From positions 434,001-498,000 of the forward strand of contig NZ_CP065377.1 of NCBI RefSeq assembly GCF_019967995.1: a stretch of DNA of 64,000 nt, written 5' to 3'. A program made the translations under genes and the position numbers. The DNA is from Faecalibacterium prausnitzii. GTDB taxonomy: Bacteria > Bacillota > Clostridia > Oscillospirales > Ruminococcaceae. Positions 15,330 through 24,346 of this stretch are shown piece by piece (position 1 is the stretch's first letter; every line of letters starts with the position of its first letter). Below the pieces are notes generated by a model. The model ran no database searches. It was not told the DNA's origin and was given only the letters and a program-made list of their open reading frames with translations.

Positions 15330-16688
15330 GTGGCAGCAACCGTTTTGGAACCGCAGAAGAAAAAGACCCGTTTGATGACGGAGGGCAGCATCTGGAAGAG
15401 CATCCTGCTGTTTTCCGTGCCGCTGATCCTGGGCAACCTGCTTCAGCAGCTGTACAACACCGCCGACTCCATCATCGTCGGCAACTTCGTGGGCAGCAAT
15501 GCGCTGGCAGCCGTCGGCTCCAGTGGCTCGCCCATCTTCCTGCTCATCGGCTTCAGTCAGGGCATCGCAGTGGGTGCGGGCGTCGTGGTGGCGCAGTATC
15601 TTGGCGCGAAGGACCGCGAGGATGCGCAGCGGGCCGTGCATACCGCGCTGGCGCTGGCCGTGCTTCTGGGCCTCATCCTGACCATCGGCGGCATCCTCGT
15701 CAGCCGTGCCCTGCTCACGGCCATGGATACCCCGGCGGAGGTGCTGGAGGACGCTGTGACCTATATGCAGATCTACTTCGGCGGTGTGCTGTTCAGCGTC
15801 GTGTACAACATGGCGGCGGGCATCCTGAATGCGGCGGGCAACTCCCAGCGGTCGCTGCTCTATCTGGGCATCGCATCGGGCACGAACATCCTCCTCGACC
15901 TCGTGCTCATCGCGGGGCTGCGGATGGGTGTGGCCGGTGCGGCCATCGCCACCGACATCAGCCAGCTGGTTTCCTGTGTGCTGGCGCTGCGCTTTTTGAT
16001 GCAGGTCCAGGACGACTACCGCGTGACGGCCAGAGAGATCCGGGTGCACGGCAAAATGGCCGTCCGCATCATCAAGGTGGGCCTGCCCACCGGCATCCAG
16101 AATATGGTCATCTCGCTGTCCAACATTCTGGTGCAGGCCGGCGTCAACGGCTACGGTGCCGCCGCCATGGCCGGGTTCGCGGCCTATATGAAGGTGGACG
16201 GCTTCAACATCCTGCCCATCATGAGCTTCAGCATGGCGGCCACCACCTTCGTGGGGCAGAACTTCGGCGCGGGCAAGCTCGACCGCGTGAAGAAGAGCCT
16301 GTGGGTCACGCTGGGCATGGGCGTCGTCTACACCATCCTCACCGGTGTGCTGCTGCTGGCCTTCCAGGACCCCATCATGCACCTGTTTACCCACGAAGAG
16401 GACGTCGTCGCCTTTGGCTGCACGGCCATGCACTACTTCTGCCCCTTCTACTGGGAGCTGAGCGTCCTGCACGGTCTGGCGGGCACCGTGCGCGGCACCG
16501 GCAAGACCATTCCGCCCATGGTGGTGCTGCTGGTCTCGCTGTGTGTGTTCCGCATCGGGTGGATCCAGTGGGTGCTGCCCTTCTTTTCCAGCATCGACGG
16601 CATCTTCCTGCTGTATCCCGTCTCGTGGGGGCTGGGTGCGTTGATGATGGTGGGTTACGCATGGAAAGCAAACTGGCTGGAAACTTAA
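15330..16688 (+). CDS. MATE family efflux transporter
   Basis: A 452-residue protein with about twelve transmembrane helices in two homologous halves. The N-terminal motif VPLILGNLLQQLYNTADSII and the repeated pattern in the second half (IQNMVISLSNILVQAGVNGY) are typical of MATE drug or cation antiporters of the DinF/NorM superfamily. Translation starts at GTG 15330, six bases after AGGAGG. A second, distinct MATE gene lies at 22218. Substrate unknown. The short A-rich region downstream has no clear hairpin. Confidence 0.9.
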   Translation: MAATVLEPQKKKTRLMTEGSIWKSILLFSVPLILGNLLQQLYNTADSIIVGNFVGSNALAAVGSSGSPIFLLIGFSQGIAVGAGVVVAQYLGAKDREDAQRAVHTALALAVLLGLILTIGGILVSRALLTAMDTPAEVLEDAVTYMQIYFGGVLFSVVYNMAAGILNAAGNSQRSLLYLGIASGTNILLDLVLIAGLRMGVAGAAIATDISQLVSCVLALRFLMQVQDDYRVTAREIRVHGKMAVRIIKVGLPTGIQNMVISLSNILVQAGVNGYGAAAMAGFAAYMKVDGFNILPIMSFSMAATTFVGQNFGAGKLDRVKKSLWVTLGMGVVYTILTGVLLLAFQDPIMHLFTHEEDVVAFGCTAMHYFCPFYWELSVLHGLAGTVRGTGKTIPPMVVLLVSLCVFRIGWIQWVLPFFSSIDGIFLLYPVSWGLGALMMVGYAWKANWLET

Positions 16689-16741
16689 AATAATAAGGAA
16701 AAATCTTCCACTTCCGCTCAAAAAACGTAAAATTTTTTGTC

Positions 16742-16751
16742 GGGGGGGGGG
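16742..16751 (+). repeat. G10 homopolymer tract
   Basis: Ten consecutive G residues lie 20 bases upstream of the -35 box of the HD-GYP gene. Such tracts can change length during replication and are also prone to sequencing error. Confidence 0.75.
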
Positions 16752-16771
16752 TAACAATTGGTCGAATTTGA

Positions 16772-16800
16772 TTGCTTTTTCCACGAATGTACCGTATAAT
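16772..16800 (+). promoter_or_regulatory. Promoter of HD-GYP gene
   Basis: TTGCTT (16772-16777), a 17-base spacer and a perfect TATAAT (16795-16800). Confidence 0.7.
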
Positions 16801-16858
16801 AAAACCTGAAACGTTTACAAAAAGGTTCCAGTTTTGAGTGGAAAGGGGATGCGTCCGG

Positions 16859-18697
16859 ATGGAAGAGTCGAATCGGCAGAAATGGGAGCGCTATATCCAG
16901 AATCTTCGCCGGGTGCGGACCCTCTCCCGCCCGCAGTTCCCGCCGGAAACGGCTCCGGAATTCCTGCTGGAGGCGATCCAGGGCAACGCGGTGCGCTGCT
17001 TCGACCTGATGAAGGAGAACAACGCCCTGCTGGGAGAGCTGGTCTACACGCGGGATGCGAAAACGTTGTCCGACAGCGACATCGCCGAGCTGGAAGAGGC
17101 GGCGGGCAGGCTGTTCAACTATGCCAACAGCGAGGACTGCGGCGTGGCCTACAAGATCCACGAGCTGCTGCTGAAGGCGGCCCGCTTCCGCGACGATGTC
17201 CCCATGATCGTCCGGGAGCTGTACTACAACGGCATCACCCTGCACTATATCAATGTGCGGGATGAGGACCACGACGTCAACCTGCTGTGGCCGCGCATCC
17301 ATGCCTTCTTTCTGGAGGGGGCCAACTACATTGCCCGGTATGAAGAGCTGGACAAGGAGACCCGGCAGTACATCATCCGGTGCGTGGGCAACATCCGGCT
17401 GGCGGTCTCGCGCCAGACGAAAGAGGATTGCCATCGGTATATGGAGCTGTTCGACCTGGCTATGAGCATCATCACATCGCCCTATTACCAGAAGCTGGAC
17501 CCGGACATCCCCTGGGCACGGTTCACCTATTCCATGCACATGGACCAGATGATCCTGATGGCCTATCTGCGCCATTGCAATGACCCTGAGGTCGCAGAGC
17601 GGGTGCTGCGGTCGGCCTCCTATGTCTACGAGCATCAGAAAAAGAACGCAGGAGAGGAATCCCGCCAGCAGAACTGGCGGGTGAGCTACTTTTACCATGC
17701 GGCACTCTACCATGCCGGAAAAGGCACGGCCCGCGCCGTCGTGGAAGATCTGCTGGAGATGATCGACCAGACCGGCGAACAGGATTATTCGCCGGACGGC
17801 ATCAACCGCAACCTGACCGGCTCGGCCTATCTCTTTTATTATGAAGCATTTTTGAGCGAGCAGGACCGCGCCGAGCTGGCTGACCGCATTGCAAAGGAGC
17901 GGGCGGCGGTCCACCGGTATCTGGACGAGATGCCGGGCAATGAATACCCCCGTGTGGCCAGCATGGCCATCCGGGAACTCATCACGGCGCAGTCGGATAC
18001 CAAGGAAATCGACAACCGCAAGATCCTGGAGAGCATTCTCTCCGGCCACAAGCCGACCTATGTACACTCCACGATGGTGGCGCACCTGACCAGAGTGCTG
18101 CTCCGGCGGATGATCGAGACCGACCCCGCCGCTCTCATCGGCCTGCTGGGCTGCAAGACCGCAGCCGAAGTGCAGGCCCGGAAGCCGGAGCTGCTGCAGA
18201 CCGCCTATGAATGCGGCCTGTACCACGATGTGGGCAAGAGCGCGGTCATCATGTACATCGACACCAACAGCCGCAGCCTGCTGGAGGAAGAATTCTGCTG
18301 CATCCAGAGCCACCCGGTCATTGGCTGCAGTCTGCTGCGGGATGCCGGGTACGAAGAGCATCTGGCCCCGGCGGCGCTCTATCACCACTGCTTCTACAAC
18401 GGACAGGGCGGCTACCCCAGAGATGTGCCGCCCTGCCCGCAGGACATCAAGGGCATCGTGGATGTGCTGACTGTGGCGGACTCGCTGGATGCCGCCACCG
18501 ACAACATCGGGCGCTGCTACAACCGGGCCAAGCCCCTGCGCACACTGGTGGGGGAGCTGCAGGCCCAGAGCGGCACCCGCTATGCACCGGACGTGGTGGC
18601 GCTGTTCCGGGACGAGACCTTCTGCAAAGTGCTGGCCCAAAAGCTGGATGCCGAGCGAAAAAAGGTCTATCTGCACGCATACCACGCTGCGGAATAA
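16859..18697 (+). CDS. HD-GYP-like phosphodiesterase domain protein
   Basis: A 612-residue soluble protein with a long helical N-terminal sensory region of unknown fold (about 1-400) and a C-terminal HD-GYP-type domain. The metal site is kept: HDVGK at 456-460, SHPVIG at 484-489, HH at 509-510, GQGGYP just after, and VADSLDAATD near 539. The usual HHERxDGxGYP is altered to HHCFYNGQGGYP. The likely role is hydrolysis of cyclic di-GMP; a diguanylate cyclase gene follows 101 bases downstream. ATG 16859 is chosen (GAAAGGGG ten bases upstream) rather than the in-frame GTG at 16838. Confidence 0.8.
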   Translation: MEESNRQKWERYIQNLRRVRTLSRPQFPPETAPEFLLEAIQGNAVRCFDLMKENNALLGELVYTRDAKTLSDSDIAELEEAAGRLFNYANSEDCGVAYKIHELLLKAARFRDDVPMIVRELYYNGITLHYINVRDEDHDVNLLWPRIHAFFLEGANYIARYEELDKETRQYIIRCVGNIRLAVSRQTKEDCHRYMELFDLAMSIITSPYYQKLDPDIPWARFTYSMHMDQMILMAYLRHCNDPEVAERVLRSASYVYEHQKKNAGEESRQQNWRVSYFYHAALYHAGKGTARAVVEDLLEMIDQTGEQDYSPDGINRNLTGSAYLFYYEAFLSEQDRAELADRIAKERAAVHRYLDEMPGNEYPRVASMAIRELITAQSDTKEIDNRKILESILSGHKPTYVHSTMVAHLTRVLLRRMIETDPAALIGLLGCKTAAEVQARKPELLQTAYECGLYHDVGKSAVIMYIDTNSRSLLEEEFCCIQSHPVIGCSLLRDAGYEEHLAPAALYHHCFYNGQGGYPRDVPPCPQDIKGIVDVLTVADSLDAATDNIGRCYNRAKPLRTLVGELQAQSGTRYAPDVVALFRDETFCKVLAQKLDAERKKVYLHAYHAAE

Positions 18698-18798
18698 AAA
18701 AATGAGATAAAAACTTCCATTTCTTTCTTCTGTGTGATACAATAACCGGTAAGAGTGCATAGAAAGCTGCGAAACCGCACGCTGAGGAGGAAAGGCCA

Positions 18799-19851
18799 AT
18801 GGAAAAACTGCGCAATCTCCTGTTTTATGGCGGCGCGATGCCGGATGTCTACCGGAACTGCCGGGACGAGATCCGGAAGGAAAACCTGGAAAAGCTCTTC
18901 TTCTTTCTCACCGTGGAGATCGTGTTCCTGCTCATGGCGCTGGCGGTGTGCTGCGCCGTCAAATCGCTGGCAGGCGGCTTCATCGCCTACATCATTGCGC
19001 TGGCCTGTGCGCTGGTGCTATTGTGCACGGTGCAGAGCTGCCAGAACAGCAACATCGTCCTTTCCATCTGTGCGGACAGTTTTATGGGCATCTGCTATCT
19101 GCTGAGCCTCTATCTGGGCTGCTTTGCCTACCCGGATGAACCGGCCATCTGCTTCCATGTCGTTGCGGTGGTGCTGCCCATGCTGTTCACCCGCCCGGCC
19201 ATCGGGAACATCCTGCGCACGGTGATCTACGAAGCGCTGTTCATCGGCTGTTCTGTGACCTTCAAAGACCCGGCCCTCGTGCCCAGGGATGTATTCAATG
19301 CCGTCCTGTTCGGGCTAATGGGCTGTGTGCTTTCCACGTACTATATCCGCGTCCTGACGGACAATGTCGTCGCGCGCTGCAAGCTGAAGGTCATCGCAGA
19401 GACCGACCTGAACACTCAGATCCCCAACCGCAACGCCTACGAGAACCACATGAACGAATATCCGCTGCGCTGTTCCAACACCCTGAGCTGTGTCTATGTG
19501 GATGTGAACGGCCTGCACGAGCTGAACAACACCAAGGGCCACAATGCGGGCGACGTCATGCTCAAGACGGTGGCTCAGGAGATGGTCCGGCAGTTCGGCA
19601 TCAAGGACAGCTACCGCATCGGCGGCGACGAGTTCGTAGCCTTTGTGGTGGACGAGCCGCCCCGCACGGTGCGGGAACGGATGAGCCAGCTCGTGGCCAA
19701 TGTGGAGGCCAACGGCTATTCGGTCGCCGTGGGCTGTGCTACCTGCAGCGCCGGCGGCATCCAGCTCGAAGCCCTCATCAAGCAGGCCGAGAGCCGCATG
19801 TACGACGACAAGGAAGAACACTACCGCCGCCGCGGCATCCCGCACGGGTAA
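18799..19851 (+). CDS. Membrane-bound diguanylate cyclase (GGDEF)
   Basis: A 350-residue protein with about six transmembrane helices in residues 35-190 and a C-terminal GGDEF domain. The active loop is intact, GGDEF at 275-279, with the upstream AETDLNTQIPNRNAY and VDVNGLHELNNTKGHNAGD segments normal, so it should make cyclic di-GMP. No RxxD inhibitory site is obvious before the active loop. A weak promoter (TTCCAT, 17 bases, TACAAT ending at 18743) may serve it separately from the HD-GYP gene. The pair would set opposing synthesis and breakdown of the signal. Confidence 0.9.
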   Translation: MEKLRNLLFYGGAMPDVYRNCRDEIRKENLEKLFFFLTVEIVFLLMALAVCCAVKSLAGGFIAYIIALACALVLLCTVQSCQNSNIVLSICADSFMGICYLLSLYLGCFAYPDEPAICFHVVAVVLPMLFTRPAIGNILRTVIYEALFIGCSVTFKDPALVPRDVFNAVLFGLMGCVLSTYYIRVLTDNVVARCKLKVIAETDLNTQIPNRNAYENHMNEYPLRCSNTLSCVYVDVNGLHELNNTKGHNAGDVMLKTVAQEMVRQFGIKDSYRIGGDEFVAFVVDEPPRTVRERMSQLVANVEANGYSVAVGCATCSAGGIQLEALIKQAESRMYDDKEEHYRRRGIPHG

Positions 19852-19859
19852 AAAGGATA

Positions 19860-19908
19860 AAACCCTCTCCGGCATTGCGAAGCAATGCCGGAGAGGGTTT
19901 CTGTTTTT
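19860..19908. terminator. Bidirectional terminator between GGDEF and LysR genes
   Basis: A perfect 19-bp stem (19860-19878 with 19882-19900) and a three-base loop, with T-rich sequence on both strands. The two genes converge here. The stem sequence resembles the ends of the dispersed repeats. Confidence 0.9.
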
Positions 19909-20815
19909 ATAAACCATAGAGCTTCGGCACCTGAATGCGGAACAGCTCCAGCATGGCCTTGAGGGGGGCGCTTTGGTAGTTGCTGCGGGGGTAGACGAGG
20001 GCCAGCGGGCGGCTGGTCTCGACTCTGGCAATGTGGAAGTAGCACAGCTCCTCGCCGTAGAACTGCCGCTGGGCAAAGATCAGCGGTGCAAAGGTGATGC
20101 CGAGCTGCTGCGCGGCCAGGCTCAGCGCGCGCTCCACGCTGCTGCACTGGAGCCGCAGGTCGGGCAGAAAGCCCGCCTGCTCGCACATTTTCTGGCAGAT
20201 GCCGCCCAGCATCTGCTCCGGCGGCAGCAGGATGAACGGCTCGCCGCTGAGGGCGTTCAGCTCCAGCGCACCGCTCTGCGGCTGGATGCGGGGCAGGAAC
20301 GACCGGGGCACGGCCAGCAGGATGGGCTCGTTCAGCAGCAGCTCGTTGCAGTAGGTCACGGTGTCGGGGCTGGGCACGTCCACGATGAAATCCAGCTGTT
20401 TGGCGTCCAGCTGAAGGCGCAGCAGGGTGGTGGAAAGCTCCACCGTGTGGACTTCGCAGCTGGGGAACTGCCGGTAAAACGCCGACAGGATGGTGGGCAG
20501 CAGCAGATTGCCCCGGTGGGGGCTGACGCCCAGCCGAAGCAGCTGGCGCCGGCCGGAAGCGATGTCGCTGAGCTTGTCGTTCAGCCGCCCGAAAGAGATG
20601 TCGGTCTCCGCAGCCCAGGCGCAGAACAGGCTGCCCGCGTAGGTGGGCTCCAGCCCGTCGGGCCCGCGGGTGAACAGCGGGGTGCCCAGCTCCTCTTCCA
20701 GTGCCTTCAGGCTCAGCGAAAGGGACGGCTGGGTCAGGTAAAGTCTCTGAGCCGCGCGGGTGATGCTTTTTTCCTCCGCGATGGTCAGAACATAGCGCAG
20801 CTGGTTCCAGTTCAT
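19907..20815 (-). CDS. LysR-family transcriptional regulator
   Basis: A 302-residue regulator with an N-terminal winged helix-turn-helix (about 3-62; SITRAAQRLYLTQPSLSLSL is the recognition region) and a C-terminal effector-binding domain. ATG 20815 is chosen for its GGAGG six bases upstream; an in-frame start 18 bases earlier lacks one. It is divergent from the paired CHR transporter genes, the standard layout for a LysR activator and its target. A T-N11-A dyad lies between them. The effector is unknown. Confidence 0.9.
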   Translation of the reverse strand: MNWNQLRYVLTIAEEKSITRAAQRLYLTQPSLSLSLKALEEELGTPLFTRGPDGLEPTYAGSLFCAWAAETDISFGRLNDKLSDIASGRRQLLRLGVSPHRGNLLLPTILSAFYRQFPSCEVHTVELSTTLLRLQLDAKQLDFIVDVPSPDTVTYCNELLLNEPILLAVPRSFLPRIQPQSGALELNALSGEPFILLPPEQMLGGICQKMCEQAGFLPDLRLQCSSVERALSLAAQQLGITFAPLIFAQRQFYGEELCYFHIARVETSRPLALVYPRSNYQSAPLKAMLELFRIQVPKLYGL

Positions 20816-20829
20816 ACGGCACCTCCGTT

Positions 20830-20848
20830 CCATAAGAAAAACCTATGG
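20830..20848. promoter_or_regulatory. LysR-type operator candidate
   Basis: The inverted repeat CCATA-N9-TATGG includes the LysR T-N11-A signature. It lies 15 bases upstream of the LysR start, in the divergent region with the CHR transporter genes. Confidence 0.5.
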
Positions 20849-20921
20849 ATTCTATCATAAAACATATATTTGAAAAATGCAACCCCCTGTGATACCCTAT
20901 TGTCAGAAACAGGAGGAATGG

Positions 20922-21530
20922 ATGTTGGAAAAAGCAATTCATAGAACCGCACAAAAAAAGACCGAAGCCGCCCCGGAGCAGACCTCCCGCGTGAAGATGG
21001 CGCTTCTGATCTTTGCATACTTTATTAAGATCGGCTCCTTCACCTTTGGCAGCGGATGGAGCATCCTGGCCCAGATGGAGCAGGAGTTCGTGGACAAGCG
21101 CCGCTGGCTGACCAAGCAGGAGCTGCTGGAGCTGGTGGCCGTGGGCAAATCACTGCCCGGCATCATGATCACCAACATCACGATGCTGTTCGGCTACCAG
21201 ATGGCTGGGGTGCTGGGCGGTGTTCTGGCCGTGCTGGGCATCGCGCTGCCGGCCGTGGTGGTGCTGAGCCTGGTCACGCTGGCGTACGATGCCATCAAAT
21301 CGAATTACTGGGTCTGGGCCGCGCTGCAGGGCGTGCAGTGCGCGGTGGTGCCCATCATCGGCGGGGCGGCCATCTCGCTGGGCAAAGAGGCCCTGAAGGA
21401 TAAGGCGAGCGTCTTCATCTGCCTGGCGGCGCTGGCCGTCTGCCACTTCACGAGCATCAGCAACATCGTGCTGATCCTGGCGGGTGTTGTGGCCGCGCTG
21501 GTCTGGATGGAGGGGAAGGAACATGCTTGA
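20922..21530 (+). CDS. CHR-family (chromate-type) transporter subunit 1
   Basis: A 202-residue membrane protein, one half of a split chromate ion transporter. The signature FIKIGSFTFGSGWSILAQME near residues 33-52 corresponds to the conserved F-x-x-G-x-x-x-F-G-G motif. AGGAGG five bases upstream selects ATG 20922. Its last eight bases overlap the second half-transporter, so the products are probably a heterodimer. In anaerobes the natural substrate may be another anion such as sulfate rather than chromate. A divergent LysR gene probably regulates it. Confidence 0.85.
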   Translation: MLEKAIHRTAQKKTEAAPEQTSRVKMALLIFAYFIKIGSFTFGSGWSILAQMEQEFVDKRRWLTKQELLELVAVGKSLPGIMITNITMLFGYQMAGVLGGVLAVLGIALPAVVVLSLVTLAYDAIKSNYWVWAALQGVQCAVVPIIGGAAISLGKEALKDKASVFICLAALAVCHFTSISNIVLILAGVVAALVWMEGKEHA

Positions 21531-22065
21531 GACGCTGGTGCAGCTGTTCTTCGCCTTTGCCCGCATCGGTTTCACGAGCTTTGGCGGCACCTCGATGATC
21601 CCGCTCATCCTCGATGAGATGTCCAGCCACGGCTGGATGAGCGCCGACGACCTGACCAACCTCATCGCCATTGCCGAGATGACCCCCGGCAGCCTGGGCG
21701 TGAATTGTGCCACCTTCGCAGGCACCCAGACGGCGGGTACCATCGGCGGTCTGGTGGCTGTGCTGGGCGTGTTGAGCCCGGCCTTCACCCTGACGCTGGC
21801 GGCAGCGGTCTTCTTCCAGAAGTTCCGCACCAGCAAGGTCATGGGGTGGATCATGAAAGTCGTCAAGCCGCTCTGCATCGGCATGATCCTGGAAGTGCTG
21901 CTCAGCCTGAGCCTGAGCACCTACGCAGGCGAGGGCGGCATCCGCTTCGTCGGCATCGCCATCGGCCTGCTCTGCTTCTGGCTGCTGCAAAAGAAAAAGA
22001 TGAGTGTGCCGAAGGTCATCGGCATTGCGGCCACGCTGGGCGTGGTCGGTTTCGGCGTATTGTAA
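21523..22065 (+). CDS. CHR-family (chromate-type) transporter subunit 2
   Basis: A 180-residue second half of the split CHR transporter. The hallmark FARIGFTSFGGTSMIPL is near residues 10-26 and AEMTPGSLGVNCATFAG near 53-69. The start overlaps the end of the first subunit gene by eight bases, with GGAGGGGAAGG as ribosome site, giving tight translational coupling. Six hydrophobic stretches are visible. A terminator follows at 22073. Confidence 0.85.
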   Translation: MLETLVQLFFAFARIGFTSFGGTSMIPLILDEMSSHGWMSADDLTNLIAIAEMTPGSLGVNCATFAGTQTAGTIGGLVAVLGVLSPAFTLTLAAAVFFQKFRTSKVMGWIMKVVKPLCIGMILEVLLSLSLSTYAGEGGIRFVGIAIGLLCFWLLQKKKMSVPKVIGIAATLGVVGFGVL

Positions 22066-22072
22066 CAAAGAG

Positions 22073-22114
22073 AACGGGAGCCTTTCGTGCACGGTGCGGA
22101 AGGCTCCCGTTTTG
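22073..22114 (+). terminator. Terminator after CHR transporter pair
   Basis: A perfect 12-bp stem, AACGGGAGCCTT (22073-22084) with 22100-22111, followed by a short T run. Confidence 0.75.
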
Positions 22115-22217
22115 TATCTCATCCAAAATTCGTCTGGGTTTCTCATAAAAAAAGCCTAACGCTTTTTGGGCAGAATGCGCTATACTGGCCCTATCACAAA
22201 CCTTGGAGGAGCATTTT

Positions 22218-23579
22218 ATGGAGGAAACAAAGAAAAAGGGTTCCGGTACCACCGACCTGACCGTTGGCCGGCCGCTGACCCGCATTTTGCAGTTCGCCCT
22301 GCCGCTGGTGCTGGGAACGCTGTTCCAGCAGCTGTACAGCTTTGTGGACACGATCATCGTGGGGCGCTGCATCGGCACCGATGCGCTGGGCGCGGTGGGC
22401 ACGACCTACTCGCTGAATTTTATGATCGTGGGCTTCGTGCTGGCCACCTGCAACGGCTTCGGCATCCCGGTGGCTGAGAGCTTCGGCGCAAAGGACCGGG
22501 ATGACCTGCACAAGTACCTGTTCAACGGTGCCGTGCTCTGCGTGGGGATGAGTCTGGTCTTTGCGGTGGGCACGACTCTCGTTGCGGCCCCGCTGCTGCA
22601 GCTCATCCACACCCCGGCAGAGCTGCTGGAGAATGCCGTGCACTACATCCGCATCATCTTCCTGGGCATCCCTGCGACGGTGCTGTACAACTATTCGTCC
22701 ACCGTTCTGCGCAGTCTGGGCGACTCGAAGCATCCGTTCTACTTCCTGCTGGTGTCCAGCTTCCTGAACATTGCGCTGGACGTGCTGTTCATCGTGCCGC
22801 TGGGCATGGGCGTCGAGGGCGCGGCCATCGCGACGGTGATCAGCCAGCTCGTCAGCGGCATCCTCTGCACCTGGTGGTTCTTCACCAAAGTGGAGGACAT
22901 CCACTTCACCAGAGAGAACTGCGTCCTTTCCGGCAGGCACTGCAAGCGGCTGGCCTACATCGGCTTCCCGATGGGGTTTGAGTATTCGGTCTCGGCCATC
23001 GGCGCCGTCATCATGCAGGACGCCATCAACCAGCTGGGCAGCGTGGCCGTGGCCGCGCAGACCGCCGGTGAGAAAATCCGCCAGATGTTCACCCTGCCCA
23101 TGGAGAGTGTCGGCATGGCCATGGCGACTTATGTGGGCCAGAACCACGGTGCGGGCCGCACCGACCGCGTCCGACAGGGCATCCGGGACGGCTGCATCAT
23201 CCAGGCGGGATACAGCGCCATTGCATGGGTCGCGGTCTTCCTGGTCAAGCGCTGGGCCGTGGGCCTGGTGCTGGGCGATGCCGAACCGGCCATCTTCAAC
23301 GGTGCGGTGGAGTACCTGACCGTCATCAGTGTGCTGTTCGTTCTGCTGGGCTTCCTGATGATCTTCCGCTACACGCTGCAGGGCCTCGGCTACAGCGTAC
23401 AGGCCGTCATCTCCGGCGTGGGCGAGCTCATCGGCCGCGCCCTCGGCGGCTGGCTGGCCGTGCACCAGCTGGGCTATCTCGGCATCTGCATCTCGAACCC
23501 CCTTGCCTGGGGCTTTGCCCTGTGCTACTGCGTGTTCATGGTCACGCGGGTGCTGAAAAAGGAGAGCCGGGCGTCATAA
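22218..23579 (+). CDS. MATE family efflux transporter
   Basis: A 453-residue protein with about twelve transmembrane helices. It begins with RPLTRILQFALPLVLGTLFQ, and FVDTIIVGRCIGTDALGAVG follows in the first half, typical of the MATE group with DinF/NorM. ATG 22218 is chosen for GGAGGA seven bases upstream; the frame is open to a TTG at 22203. A TATACT at 22181 is a plausible -10 but no good -35 is seen. It is monocistronic and convergent with lrgB across a bidirectional terminator. Substrate unknown; not closely similar to the MATE protein at 15330. Confidence 0.9.
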   Translation: MEETKKKGSGTTDLTVGRPLTRILQFALPLVLGTLFQQLYSFVDTIIVGRCIGTDALGAVGTTYSLNFMIVGFVLATCNGFGIPVAESFGAKDRDDLHKYLFNGAVLCVGMSLVFAVGTTLVAAPLLQLIHTPAELLENAVHYIRIIFLGIPATVLYNYSSTVLRSLGDSKHPFYFLLVSSFLNIALDVLFIVPLGMGVEGAAIATVISQLVSGILCTWWFFTKVEDIHFTRENCVLSGRHCKRLAYIGFPMGFEYSVSAIGAVIMQDAINQLGSVAVAAQTAGEKIRQMFTLPMESVGMAMATYVGQNHGAGRTDRVRQGIRDGCIIQAGYSAIAWVAVFLVKRWAVGLVLGDAEPAIFNGAVEYLTVISVLFVLLGFLMIFRYTLQGLGYSVQAVISGVGELIGRALGGWLAVHQLGYLGICISNPLAWGFALCYCVFMVTRVLKKESRAS

Positions 23580-23588
23580 ACCAAAATC

Positions 23589-23630
23589 AAAAAAGCGCTC
23601 CGCAGTTTTGCACTGCGAAGCGCTTTTTTG
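23589..23630. terminator. Bidirectional terminator between MATE and lrgB
   Basis: AAAAAAGCGCT (23589-23599) pairs with 23619-23629, and the inner CGCAGT pairs with ACTGCG. A/T tracts on both flanks suit both converging genes. Confidence 0.9.
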
Positions 23631-23638
23631 TGGAAAAC

Positions 23639-24346
23639 TCAGTTGATAAAATTCACAAAGACGGGGCAGAGCACAGCGGTGAGCACACCGGCTACCGCGA
23701 TGGACAGGCCGCTCATCGCGCCTTCGACTTCGCCCATCTGCAGGGCTTTGCTGGTGCCGACGGCATGGGCCGAGGTGCCGATGCCCACGCCCTTGGCAAT
23801 GGGGTCGGTGATGTGGAACACCTTGCAGACCGTCTCGGCCAGCAGGTTGCCCGCGATGCCGGTCAGGATGACGATGGCGCCGGTCAGGGCCGCGATGCCG
23901 CCCAGCTCAGCGGCGACATCCATGCTGATGGCAGTGGTGACGGACTTGGGCAGCAGGGTCACATACTGCTCACGGGTCAGGCCCATGGCCACGGCCAGAG
24001 CCAGTGCGCTGCCCAGACTGACCAGGGTTCCCACCGAGATGCCCGCGATGATGGCGGCGGCGTTCTCCTTGAGCAGATCCCACTTTTCATACAGCGGGAT
24101 GGCCAGGCTGATGGTGGCGGGCAGCAGCAGATAGCTGACCGGCGCGGCGCTGACTTTGTAATCTGCGTAGGAGATGTTCAGCACACTGAGCAGGATGATG
24201 ACGAAGATGCTGCCCAGCAGCAGAGGGTTGAAGACGGCCTTGCCCGTCACCCGGTTGATGAGGGTGCCCAGTGCAAAGGCCGCCAGCGTGAGCAGAACGC
24301 CCCACGCCGAGGACGAGGAAAGAAACTCATTCAGCAGCTGTGTCAT
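23639..24346 (-). CDS. lrgB: LrgB/CidB-family membrane protein
   Basis: A 235-residue integral membrane protein with conserved LrgB features: NPLLLGSIFVIILL, VSYLLLPATISLAIPLYEKW and the C-terminal GTSAHAVGTSKALQMGEVEG. LrgA and LrgB form a holin/antiholin-like or metabolite (pyruvate/glycolate) transport system. The start overlaps the end of lrgA by 20 bases. Whether it controls autolysis or carries overflow metabolites cannot be read from sequence. Confidence 0.92.
   Translation of the reverse strand: MTQLLNEFLSSSSAWGVLLTLAAFALGTLINRVTGKAVFNPLLLGSIFVIILLSVLNISYADYKVSAAPVSYLLLPATISLAIPLYEKWDLLKENAAAIIAGISVGTLVSLGSALALAVAMGLTREQYVTLLPKSVTTAISMDVAAELGGIAALTGAIVILTGIAGNLLAETVCKVFHITDPIAKGVGIGTSAHAVGTSKALQMGEVEGAMSGLSIAVAGVLTAVLCPVFVNFIN

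Noticed and set aside
16838..16858. GTG 16838 as the HD-GYP start
   Set aside because: The GAAAGGGG ribosome site lies after it and points to ATG 16859.
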